In this document: positions 1 through 6,965 of the stretch, piece by piece
How the letters are laid out: every line of letters starts with the position of its first letter
Position numbering within the stretch: position 1 is the first letter of the stretch
NCBI GenBank assembly: GCA_023438885.1
Contig: JAEXPS010000030.1
Location: forward strand, 1 to 37,401
Reading direction: 5' to 3'
DNA from: Actinomycetes bacterium
GTDB taxonomy: Bacteria; Actinomycetota; Actinomycetes; Actinomycetales; Cellulomonadaceae
Length of the DNA stretch: 37,401 bases
Position numbers and translations under genes: made by a program
The notes under the pieces: generated by a model
The model's input: only the letters and a program-made list of their open reading frames with translations
Told to the model about the DNA's origin: nothing
Databases searched by the model: none

Positions 1-62
1 CGCGAGCGCGCGGCGAGGGGGCGGCGCAACAACCGCGGCAGCACGGGGTCATTGTGGCGGGC

Positions 63-94
63 GGCGGGGCCGGGACCTGCGCCCCGGCCCCGCC
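63..94 (-). terminator. GC-rich hairpin terminator after csbD-like gene
   Basis: A perfect 12-bp inverted repeat (GGCGGGGCCGGG, loop of 8, CCCGGCCCCGCC) begins 10 bases past the stop of the minus-strand CsbD gene. There is no T-run, which is usual for high-GC actinobacterial terminators. It could also stop transcription entering from the left. Confidence 0.6.
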
Positions 95-104
95 CAGCCC
101 CCGC

Positions 105-278
105 TCAGCGGTCGAAGCGGTCCTTGACGTCCTCGACGGCGTCCTTGACCTTGGCCTTGGCCTGGTCCACCTTGCCCTCGGCCTGCAGCTTCTCGTCGTC
201 CGTCATGTCGCCGGCGGCCTCCTTGACCTTGCCCTTGGCCATCTCGGCGGCGTTCTTGATCCTGTCGTCGGCACCCAT
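105..278 (-). CDS. CsbD family stress-response protein
   Basis: This small 57-residue hydrophilic protein begins MGADDRIKNAAEMAKGK and continues with KVKEAAGD and a run of K/A/D/E helices ending VKDRFDR, the pattern of CsbD-like (YjbJ/CsbD) proteins. Family members are abundant under general stress and their molecular role is unknown. The ATG at 278 is preceded by a strong GGAGG-type ribosome site about 8 bases upstream, so this start is preferred over longer frames. The gene stands alone: a hairpin follows it, and a roughly 210-bp spacer with two small palindromes (308-321 and 327-339) separates it from the divergent HAD gene. Confidence 0.85.
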   Translation of the reverse strand: MGADDRIKNAAEMAKGKVKEAAGDMTDDEKLQAEGKVDQAKAKVKDAVEDVKDRFDR

Positions 279-488
279 GCGGGCACCTCCCTCCATGCAC
301 GGCGGATGCGGTGAGCACCGCCTCCACGCCGGACCGGCGGTGCGGCGGGTTTCCTCCGCCACACGGTCCGAGCGGCTGCCGGGATCCACGCTCGGATTCC
401 GCAGCGCTCCTCTCAGCCTCACCCCGCAGCGGCGCCCGCGCACCTCGGCGGCCGTGGCAGCAGCGGCGGTGCGGAAGAATGGCCGACC

Positions 489-1244
489 GTGACCTACGCG
501 CTCGCCATCTTCGACCTCGACGACACGCTGGCCCCCTCCAAGTCGAAGGTCGACCCCAGCATCGTCGAGCTCCTCGTCGACCTCACCAGCGTCGCCGACG
601 TCGCCATCATCTCCGGCGGCCGGTTCGAGCAGTTCGACAGCCAGCTGCTGACCTCGGTGCACGACGAGCGCGCCCTCGCGCGGTTCCACGTGCTGCCCAC
701 CTGCGGCACTCGCTACCTGGTGCACGGCGCCTCCGGCTGGGAGGAGGTCTACAACGAGCCCCTGACCGACGAGGAGCAGGCCCGCGCCGCGGCCGTGCTC
801 GAGGAGGGCGCCCGCGCTCTGGGCCTGTGGGAGCCGGAGACCTGGGGCGACCGCATCGAACTGCGCGGCAGCCAGGTGACGTTCTCGGCCCTGGGCCAGG
901 AGGCTCCGGTGGACGCGAAGAAGGCCTGGGACCCGGACGGCCGCAAGAAGGAGGGGCTGCGCGCCTTCGCGGCCGAGCGCCTGCCGGATCTCGAAGTCCG
1001 CTCCGGCGGCTCCACCTCGGTGGACATCACGCGCGCCGGCATCGACAAGGCCTACGGGGTCAACAAGCTCCTCGCCCGCCTGTCGCTCGCGCCCGACGAG
1101 GCCGTCTTCTTCGGCGACCGGCTCGACGAGGGTGGCAACGACTACCCGGTCATCGCCACCGGAGTGCCCTGCGTCGCCGTGACCGGCTGGGAGGACACCC
1201 CCGCCAAGGTCCGTGCCACGGTCCCGGAGGCCTTCGCCCGCTAG
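489..1244 (+). CDS. HAD-IIB hydrolase resembling eukaryotic-type phosphomannomutase
   Basis: A 251-residue HAD-superfamily protein with nucleophile motif FDLDDTLAP (D9, D11), followed by IISGGRFEQF, GGSTSVDITRAGIDKAYG and FFGDRLDEGGNDYPV. In order and wording these match the eukaryotic phosphomannomutase (PMM1/PMM2) blocks, including the cap region ELRGSQVTFSALGQ. PMM interconverts mannose-6-phosphate and mannose-1-phosphate. Bacterial relatives are usually annotated only as HAD-IIB hydrolases, so the reaction is inferred. The GTG start has no clear ribosome site; a weak AAGAAT element 8 bases upstream suggests a near-leaderless message. A mannose-1-phosphate guanylyltransferase lies at 32625-33764. 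The gene is convergent with the HAD gene at 1270. Confidence 0.8.
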   Translation: MTYALAIFDLDDTLAPSKSKVDPSIVELLVDLTSVADVAIISGGRFEQFDSQLLTSVHDERALARFHVLPTCGTRYLVHGASGWEEVYNEPLTDEEQARAAAVLEEGARALGLWEPETWGDRIELRGSQVTFSALGQEAPVDAKKAWDPDGRKKEGLRAFAAERLPDLEVRSGGSTSVDITRAGIDKAYGVNKLLARLSLAPDEAVFFGDRLDEGGNDYPVIATGVPCVAVTGWEDTPAKVRATVPEAFAR

Positions 1245-1269
1245 GCACGGGCACGACGAGCGTACGACC

Positions 1270-1923
1270 TCAGCGCACGCGCGCGGGCACGAGTTCGGCG
1301 GCCAGCGCGACGGCGTCCAACAAGGTCGACGCCACCGGCGCGCCCGTGGCCACCAGCCGGTCGCGGGAGGTCATCCCGCCGTCGTAGAGCACGATCGCCG
1401 TGCCGACGGTGCGCGCCGCCTCGAGGTCGTCGAGCGTGTCCGCGACCATCACGGCCTCGGCCGGCGCGATACCGAGCGCCGCCAGGTGGGCAACCAGGTG
1501 CGGCGCCTTGGGCCCGCCGCCGACCACCGCCCGCAGTCCGTCGACCCGGCCGAACGCCTCGTCGAGCGCGTGTCGTCGCAGCAGGGCGACGAGGTCGTCG
1601 TGGAAGAACATCGACAGCAGCGACTGCGTGCCGCCCCAGGCGGCGAGGGCGTCCCGGGCGTCGACGGCCAGCGGGACGTCGTCGAGCCCGGCCCGGTACG
1701 CGACGTGGAACGCCTCGTCGAGCGCTGCGAAGTCGTCGTGCCCCACCTCACGCCCGAGAAGCCGTTCGTAGTACGCGGCGATCGGGCGGGCGAAGTCCCG
1801 GCGGTGGTCCTCGACGCTCACCGCCGGTGCGCCGAGCTGCCCGAGGGTTGTGTTGGTCGCCGCGACCACCAACGCGGCGTCGTCGAGCAGCGTGCCGTTC
1901 CAGTCCCAGACCAGGTGTGCCAT
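1270..1923 (-). CDS. HAD family hydrolase (phosphoglycolate phosphatase-like)
   Basis: A 217-residue HAD subfamily IA protein. Motif I is VWDWNGTLLDD, so the nucleophile is D7 and the usual second aspartate at the +2 position is N9. A helical cap follows, then the C-terminal motif EAVMVADTLDDLEAART that binds Mg2+. Such enzymes hydrolyse small phosphate esters; no substrate can be read from the sequence. The start is set by a TAGGTT -10 element six bases before the ATG (leaderless). It is divergent from adhE across a 163-bp regulatory region. Confidence 0.75.
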   Translation of the reverse strand: MAHLVWDWNGTLLDDAALVVAATNTTLGQLGAPAVSVEDHRRDFARPIAAYYERLLGREVGHDDFAALDEAFHVAYRAGLDDVPLAVDARDALAAWGGTQSLLSMFFHDDLVALLRRHALDEAFGRVDGLRAVVGGGPKAPHLVAHLAALGIAPAEAVMVADTLDDLEAARTVGTAIVLYDGGMTSRDRLVATGAPVASTLLDAVALAAELVPARVR

Positions 1924-1929
1924 CGCAGC

Positions 1930-1935
1930 AACCTA
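1930..1935 (-). promoter_or_regulatory. -10 element of leaderless HAD gene
   Basis: TAGGTT on the minus strand ends six bases before the ATG at 1923. This is the TANNNT spacing of actinobacterial leaderless transcripts. No convincing -35 is seen. Confidence 0.55.
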
Positions 1936-1981
1936 ACGGCACCCCAGGCCGCTCTCGGACGCCGCGAGGTCCCCGAGGAGT

Positions 1982-2001
1982 CATGGGACGTTCAGCCCAT
2001 G
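1982..2001. repeat. Inverted repeat CATGGG-N8-CCCATG
   Basis: A perfect 6-bp inverted repeat with an 8-base centre, immediately upstream of the putative Rex box in the HAD/adhE divergent region. It could be a second operator; no regulator can be assigned. Confidence 0.4.
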
Positions 2002-2004
2002 CCT

Positions 2005-2020
2005 AGTGAAGTTCTTCACA
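2005..2020 (+). promoter_or_regulatory. Putative Rex (NADH-sensing repressor) operator of adhE
   Basis: The 16-mer AGTGAAGTTCTTCACA matches the Rex consensus TGTGAAN4TTCACA, with a perfect right half and one mismatch in the left half. It lies 67 bases upstream of the adhE start. Rex is the known NAD+/NADH-responsive repressor of adhE and other fermentation genes in many Gram-positive bacteria. Confidence 0.7.
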
Positions 2021-2075
2021 TACTCTGGATACATCGCTGGTCTCCAAGGATGCAGGCCTTCACGTCCGCTACGAC

Positions 2076-2082
2076 AAGGAGA
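2076..2082 (+). promoter_or_regulatory. adhE ribosome binding site
   Basis: AAGGAGA, near-perfect complement to the 16S 3' end, 4-5 bases before the GTG at 2087. It decides the start of adhE. Confidence 0.75.
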
Positions 2083-2086
2083 TCCG

Positions 2087-4831
2087 GTGACCACCACGGC
2101 TGCCGACAAGCCCCGCTCGACGGGCCGCGCCACCAAGCAGGCGGCACCTGCCGTCGTCGCCCCCGCCCCCACCGCCGCCTCCGCCGCACAGGCCGAGGCC
2201 GACCAGGTGCTCGCGGCGGTGGACCAGCTGGTCGCCAACGCGACCAAGGCTCTCGCCGAGTACGCGACCTTCACGCAGGAGGACGTGGACCGGCTGGTGA
2301 AGAAGGGCGCTGTCGCGGCCCTGGACAAGCACGGCGCCCTCGCCAAGCTCGCGGTCGACGAGACCGGCCGCGGCGTGTTCGAGGACAAGGCCGTCAAGAA
2401 CATCTTCGCCTGCGAGCACGTCACCCACTCGATGGCCAACCTCAAGACTGTGGGCGTCATCGGCGTCGACGACCTCAACGGCATCACCGAGATCGCCGAG
2501 CCGGTGGGCGTCATCGCGGGCATCACCCCGGTGACCAACCCCACCTCGACCGCGATCTTCAAGTCGCTGATCGCCCTGAAGACGCGCAACCCGATCATCT
2601 TCGCGTTCCACCCGAACGCCCAGCGCTCGTCGGCCGAGGCCGCGCGCGTGGTCCGCGACGCCGCCGTGGCCGCCGGTGCTCCCGAGCACTGCATCCAGTG
2701 GATCGAGCTGCCCTCGCTGGCCGCCACCAACGCCCTGATGAACCACCCCGGCGTCGCCACCATCCTGGCCACCGGCGGGAACGCGATGGTCAAGGCCGCG
2801 TACTCCTGCGGCAAGCCGGCCCTGGGCGTCGGCGCGGGCAACGTGCCCGCCTACGTCGAGAAGACGGCCAAGCTCCAGCGGGCCATCAACGACATCGTGC
2901 TGTCCAAGGCCTTCGACAACGGCGTGATCTGCGCCAGCGAGCAGGCCGCGATCCTGGACGACGAGATCTACGACGCGGCCATGGCGGAGTTCGCCCACCT
3001 GCACGCCTACCGCACCACCCCGGCGGAGAAGGCGCTGCTGGAGGCCTTCATCTTCGGTGTCGAGGCGGGCGGCGAGAACTGCGCCGGAGCCAAGCTCAAC
3101 CCCACCGTGGTCGGCAAGTCGCCGGTGTGGATCGCCGAGCAGGCCGGGTTCAGCGTTCCGGCGGACACCTCGATCATCCTGGCCGAGGTCGCGCAGGTGG
3201 GGCCGTCCGAGCCGCTGACCCGCGAGAAGCTGTGCCCGGTGCTCGCCGTGCTGCGCGCCCGCAGCACGGACGAGGGCATCGCCCTGGCCGAGCAGATGGT
3301 CGAGTTCGACGGTCTGGGCCACTCCGCCGCGATCCACACGCAGGACGAGGCGCTGACCGTCGAGTTCGGCAAGCGGGTCAAGGCCGTCCGGATCATCGCC
3401 AACGCACCCTCGTCCCTCGGCGGCATCGGCGACATCTACAACGCGTTCATCCCGTCGCTGACCCTGGGCTGTGGCTCCTACGGCCACAACTCGGTGTCCA
3501 ACAACGTCTCGGCGGTCAACCTCATCAACGTCAAGCGCGTGGGCCGGAGGAACAACAACTTGCAGTGGTTCAAGGTGCCGGCCAAGACGTACTTCGAGCC
3601 GAACGCTGTCCGGTACCTCGCCGACATGGCCGGCATCGAGCGCGTGACGATCGTCACCGACGCGACGATGACCACCCTCGGGTTCGTCGACAAGGTGCTC
3701 GACGTGCTGCACCGCCGTGCCAACACCGTGGCCGTGCAGATCATCGACCAGGTGGAGCCGGAGCCCTCGGTCAAGACCGTGCAGGCCGGCGCAGCGCAGA
3801 TGCGCCACTTCAAGCCGGACACGATCATCGCGCTCGGCGGCGGTTCGCCCATGGACGCCGCCAAGGTGATGTGGCTCCTGTACGAGCACCCCGAGATCGT
3901 GTTCAGCGACCTGAAGCAGAAGTTCTTCGACGTACGCAAGCGCGCGTTCAAGTTCCCGGTGCTCGGCGAGCTGGCCAAGCTGGTCTGCATCCCGACGACG
4001 AGCGGCACGGGTGCCGAGGTGACGCCGTTCGCGGTGATCAGCGACCCCGAGGCCGGCAAGAAGTACCCGCTGGCCGACTACGCGCTGACCCCGTCGGTCG
4101 CGATCGTCGACCCGGTGCTGACCGCGAAGATGCCGCGCTCGCTCGCCGCCGACTCCGGGTTCGACGCCCTGACGCACGCCACCGAGGCGTTCGTCGCGGT
4201 CTACGCGAACGACTTCACGGACGGCATGGCGCTGCAGGCGATCCGCCTGATCTTCGACAACCTGGCGCAGTCGGTGAACGGCGACCCGGCCGACCCGGCG
4301 ACCAAGGACGCGCGGGAGAAGATGCACAACGCGGGCACCATCGCCGGCATGGCGTTCGGCAACGCGTTCCTCGGCATCGTGCACGCGATGGCGCACGTCG
4401 TCGGCTCCACCTACCACCTGGTGCACGGCCGGACCAACGCGACGCTGCTGCCCCACGTGATCCGCTACAACGGCAAGGTGCCCACGAAGCTCACCTCGTG
4501 GCCCAAGTACGAGCACTACGTCGCTCCCGAGCGGTTCCAGCAGATCGCCGCGATGCTCGGCCTGCCGGCATCCACGCCGGAGGAGGGCGTCGAGTCCTAC
4601 GCGCTGGCCGTCGAGGCGCTGCGGGCGAAGGTCGGCATCCCGTCGTCCTTCCAGGCGCAGGGGGTCGACGAGCAGGAGTTCATCTCCCGCCTCGACGAGG
4701 TGGCGATGGGCGCCTACGAGGACCAGTGCGCCCCGGCCAACCCGCGGATGCCGATGATCGACGACATGAAGACGATCCTCACCGCCGCGTACTACGGCAC
4801 GTCCTTCGACGAGGTCCGCGCCGGCGCCTGA
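2087..4831 (+). CDS. adhE: Bifunctional acetaldehyde-CoA/alcohol dehydrogenase AdhE
   Basis: Reduces acetyl-CoA to acetaldehyde and then ethanol, reoxidising NADH in fermentation. The 914-residue product has an N-terminal CoA-acylating aldehyde dehydrogenase domain with nucleophile C282 (FDNGVICASEQ) and a C-terminal iron-dependent alcohol dehydrogenase. Fe ligands D693 and H697 (FDALTHATEA) and H766 and H780 (HAMAHVVGSTYHLVHG) are all present. The first ~36 residues are an Ala/Thr/Pro-rich extension relative to E. coli AdhE. The GTG at 2087 follows AAGGAGA with a 5-base gap. The upstream GTG at 2006 falls inside the Rex box and is rejected. Monocistronic: a strong hairpin follows. Confidence 0.95.
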   Translation: MTTTAADKPRSTGRATKQAAPAVVAPAPTAASAAQAEADQVLAAVDQLVANATKALAEYATFTQEDVDRLVKKGAVAALDKHGALAKLAVDETGRGVFEDKAVKNIFACEHVTHSMANLKTVGVIGVDDLNGITEIAEPVGVIAGITPVTNPTSTAIFKSLIALKTRNPIIFAFHPNAQRSSAEAARVVRDAAVAAGAPEHCIQWIELPSLAATNALMNHPGVATILATGGNAMVKAAYSCGKPALGVGAGNVPAYVEKTAKLQRAINDIVLSKAFDNGVICASEQAAILDDEIYDAAMAEFAHLHAYRTTPAEKALLEAFIFGVEAGGENCAGAKLNPTVVGKSPVWIAEQAGFSVPADTSIILAEVAQVGPSEPLTREKLCPVLAVLRARSTDEGIALAEQMVEFDGLGHSAAIHTQDEALTVEFGKRVKAVRIIANAPSSLGGIGDIYNAFIPSLTLGCGSYGHNSVSNNVSAVNLINVKRVGRRNNNLQWFKVPAKTYFEPNAVRYLADMAGIERVTIVTDATMTTLGFVDKVLDVLHRRANTVAVQIIDQVEPEPSVKTVQAGAAQMRHFKPDTIIALGGGSPMDAAKVMWLLYEHPEIVFSDLKQKFFDVRKRAFKFPVLGELAKLVCIPTTSGTGAEVTPFAVISDPEAGKKYPLADYALTPSVAIVDPVLTAKMPRSLAADSGFDALTHATEAFVAVYANDFTDGMALQAIRLIFDNLAQSVNGDPADPATKDAREKMHNAGTIAGMAFGNAFLGIVHAMAHVVGSTYHLVHGRTNATLLPHVIRYNGKVPTKLTSWPKYEHYVAPERFQQIAAMLGLPASTPEEGVESYALAVEALRAKVGIPSSFQAQGVDEQEFISRLDEVAMGAYEDQCAPANPRMPMIDDMKTILTAAYYGTSFDEVRAGA

Positions 4832-4846
4832 CGCTCTGACCACGGC

Positions 4847-4887
4847 TCGGCCCGGGACTCGCGCCTCACCCGCGACTCCCGGGCCGA
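4847..4887 (+). terminator. Strong hairpin terminator of adhE
   Basis: TCGGCCCGGGACTCGCG pairs with CGCGACTCCCGGGCCGA (17-bp arms, one C-C mismatch, 7-base loop), starting 15 bases after the adhE stop. There is no T-tract. Confidence 0.75.
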
Positions 4888-4912
4888 CCTGCGTCAGCGC
4901 CCACCCCTCCCC

Positions 4913-5008
4913 ACCAAGCGCAGCGCCCCCCACCGAACGCAGCGTCCCCCCGCCGAGCGCAGCGTCCCCCACCGAGCGCAGCGTCCTTCGTCGAACGCAG
5001 AACTCATC
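4913..5008. repeat. 19-20 bp tandem repeat block
   Basis: Five consecutive units start at 4913, 4932, 4952, 4971 and 4990, with consensus RCCGARCGCAGCGTCCCCC. The last (GTCGAACGCAGAACTCATC) diverges and forms the left arm of the following palindrome. The block lies in the 314-bp gene-free stretch between adhE and the SRAP gene. I see no coding sequence in that stretch. Confidence 0.8.
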
Positions 5009-5069
5009 GCCGAACGCGTACGTTGCGGCGGCCAGAACGTACGCGCTCGCTCGGGAACTCTGCGCTCGG
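4991..5069. repeat. Long imperfect palindrome with a CCAGAA apical loop
   Basis: The core is CGCGTACGTT (5015-5024) and AACGTACGCG (5036-5045), perfect 10-bp arms around an 11-base loop GCGGCGGCCAG. Outer arms 4991-5005 and 5055-5069 are complementary at 11 of 15 positions (TCGAACGCAGAACTC with GAACTCTGCGCTCGG). It would fold into a ~79-base hairpin. It resembles the paired elements at 32452-32561. Confidence 0.75.
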
Positions 5070-5145
5070 CGGAGCGGGGGGCGCCGGCCTGGCGATCAGC
5101 GGTGGGACCCGTGGGCTCGTCGGACGCGGGTGGCAGGCTGGGGGC

Positions 5146-5916
5146 ATGTGCGGGCGTTACGCCTCCTTCCGCGAGGACCAGCAGCTGGCCGACGAGTTCG
5201 CGATCGCGGCCGTCGCCGACGACGCGCGGCTGCTGCCCCCGTCCTGGAACGTCGCGCCGACCGACGGCGTGCGGATCGTCGTCGACCGCCCCGACGACCA
5301 GGGCGAGGTGGTGCGCCAGCTGCGCGTCGCACGGTGGGGCCTGGTGCCGGCCTGGGCCAAGGACCCGTCGATCGGCAACCGCTTCGTCAACGCCCGCGCC
5401 GAGTCGCTCAGCGACTCGAACGCCTTCGCCCGGCCGTTCGCCGTCCGGCGCGCGCTGCTGCCTGCGGACGGCTACTTCGAGTGGCAGAAGCTCGCCGAGC
5501 CGCCCGCCGACCGTCCCAAGGCCCGCGTGCCGAAGCAGCCCTACTACATCCACCCGAGCGGCGGGCACTCGCTGGCCCTCGCCGGGCTCTACGAGTTCTG
5601 GCGCGACCCGAGCAAGGCGGACGACGACCCCGAGCGCTGGCTCGTCAGCGCGGTGGTGATCACGCGGCCCGCCCTGCCGGAGCTCGAGCACATCCACGAC
5701 CGCCAGCCGCTGATCCTCACGCCGGACCTGTGGGAGGCCTGGCTCGACCCTGCGGTGGGCCCCGACGAGGCCGCGAAGTTCCTGGCCGCGGACCCGCCCA
5801 GCCTGACGGCCACCCCGGTCGGTGACGCGGTCAGCAACGTGCGCAACAACGGCCCGGAGCTGCTCACCCCCACCGACCCGAAGCCCGGCGCCGACGCCCC
5901 CGATCAACTCTTCTGA
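5146..5916 (+). CDS. SRAP domain protein (HMCES/YedK family)
   Basis: This family forms a thiazolidine crosslink with abasic sites in single-stranded DNA and protects them during replication; some members can reverse it. The start is fixed because the catalytic cysteine must be residue 2: the product begins MCGRYASF. Further family landmarks are WNVAPT (34-39), RWGLVPAWAKD, N82 and E86 in NARAES, E112 in DGYFEW and H184 in IHDRQPLIL, so the active site is complete in 256 residues. A weak CAGGCT -10 sits six bases before the ATG, suggesting a leaderless message. No SOS box is visible nearby. Convergent with the cyclase gene. Confidence 0.9.
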   Translation: MCGRYASFREDQQLADEFAIAAVADDARLLPPSWNVAPTDGVRIVVDRPDDQGEVVRQLRVARWGLVPAWAKDPSIGNRFVNARAESLSDSNAFARPFAVRRALLPADGYFEWQKLAEPPADRPKARVPKQPYYIHPSGGHSLALAGLYEFWRDPSKADDDPERWLVSAVVITRPALPELEHIHDRQPLILTPDLWEAWLDPAVGPDEAAKFLAADPPSLTATPVGDAVSNVRNNGPELLTPTDPKPGADAPDQLF

Positions 5917-5928
5917 GCCCGCGGCCCG

Positions 5929-6951
5929 TCACCGGCGGCGGAGGCGGAACGGGGAGACCGGTCCGAGGCCGGCCACCTCACGCGGCTCCAGGGCATCCGT
6001 CGCGAAGCGCGGATCGGCCGCGAGGGCGGCGGCCGTCGGCTCGTCGGTCCACACCGTGCTCGGCTCCGCGAGGTCCGTCAGCCGGGCGGCGAGCGTCACC
6101 GGAGGGCCGAACACGTCCCCGAACCGTGACAGCACCCTCCCCCACACCAGCGAGACCCGAACCGGCGTGACGCCGCGCGCGTCGCCCTGGAGGTCGGCCG
6201 GCACCGGCCCGCCGAACCGGTCCGCCAGCCCGAGGGCGACCAGGGCGCCGGTCGCCACGTCGTCGGCGATGAACAGCACCGCGTCGCCGATCGTCTTGAC
6301 CACCCGCCCGCCGGCCGCGGACACCACGTCCCGCGCCGCGGCCTCGAACCGCTCGATGAACGCCGACAGGTCCGTGGGCCCCAGGCCGGCGGTGCGGCGG
6401 GTGAACGACACCATGTCCGCGAACCCCACCGCCCGCTGCAGGGGCAGCTCGCCCTCGGCTCCGCTCGCCTGGTGGGCGGACAGCTCCGTCTCCCATCGCA
6501 CCGCCAGCGCCCCGAGCTGCCGGTGGTAGGCGTACGTCAACAGGATGTCCAGCTCCGGCATGAGATTGGCCAGGCGGTCGAGCACCAGGAGCCGCGCGCT
6601 CGCGTGGTCGATCGCGAACTCCTCGCCGTAGTGCTCCGCGATCGCCTCGACCTGCCAGAGCACCAGGCGGTCCATCGTGTGTCCCAGCGACCGCACCAGC
6701 TCGCCGAGCGCCGACGGCGAGAGCCCGTGCTCTTCCGAGAGCCGCCGCACCGCCGCTCCCGCCGCCACGTCCGACTGCGCGAACGCCGCGGCGCCCGGCT
6801 CGGTGGCAGCCAGGCCGAACATGCGGCGATACGCGAGGACCCGCTCGGAGTCCGCGCCGATCCGCGCGGCCACCTCGTCGGCCGTCAGCCGCCCGGTCCC
6901 GCCGAGCAGTGCGGCTTCGAGCGCCGCGACCGTCGAGGGTTCGCGTGGCAC
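5929..6951 (-). CDS. Class III adenylate/guanylate cyclase, Rv1264-like
   Basis: A 340-residue protein with an N-terminal regulatory region of about 165 residues, resembling the pH-sensing autoinhibitory domain of mycobacterial Rv1264 (LLGGTGRLTADEVAARIG...). The C-terminal class III cyclase domain has metal aspartates D179 (GFADMVSFT) and D223 (KTIGDAVLF), substrate lysine K219 and transition-state arginine R290 (TLAAR). The position normally occupied by the transition-state asparagine (VNLAAR) is T286. There are no membrane segments. The GTG start lies six bases after a TAGGCT -10. The gene begins 14 bases after the birA stop on the same strand. Confidence 0.85.
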   Translation of the reverse strand: MPREPSTVAALEAALLGGTGRLTADEVAARIGADSERVLAYRRMFGLAATEPGAAAFAQSDVAAGAAVRRLSEEHGLSPSALGELVRSLGHTMDRLVLWQVEAIAEHYGEEFAIDHASARLLVLDRLANLMPELDILLTYAYHRQLGALAVRWETELSAHQASGAEGELPLQRAVGFADMVSFTRRTAGLGPTDLSAFIERFEAAARDVVSAAGGRVVKTIGDAVLFIADDVATGALVALGLADRFGGPVPADLQGDARGVTPVRVSLVWGRVLSRFGDVFGPPVTLAARLTDLAEPSTVWTDEPTAAALAADPRFATDALEPREVAGLGPVSPFRLRRR

Positions 6952-6957
6952 GCGACG

Positions 6958-6963
6958 AGCCTA
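6958..6963 (-). promoter_or_regulatory. -10 element of leaderless cyclase gene
   Basis: TAGGCT on the minus strand, six bases before the GTG at 6951 and within the 14-base gap after birA. It implies transcription independent of birA. Confidence 0.5.
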
Positions 6964-6965
6964 GG

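Noticed and set aside
2006..2086. 27-codon N-terminal extension of adhE from GTG 2006
   Set aside because: It would start inside the Rex operator, and the strong ribosome site at 2076-2082 points to GTG 2087.
1213..4839. Very long open frames overlapping adhE in other frames on both strands (plus 1213-4839, minus 2069-4972)
   Set aside because: Typical shadows in GC-rich coding DNA. Their products are Arg/Gly/Pro-rich without domains, whereas the 2087-4831 frame encodes complete AdhE.
4990..5005. TCGAACGCAGAACTCA as a second SOS box
   Set aside because: Only the left half matches the LexA consensus, and it belongs to the tandem repeat and palindrome element.
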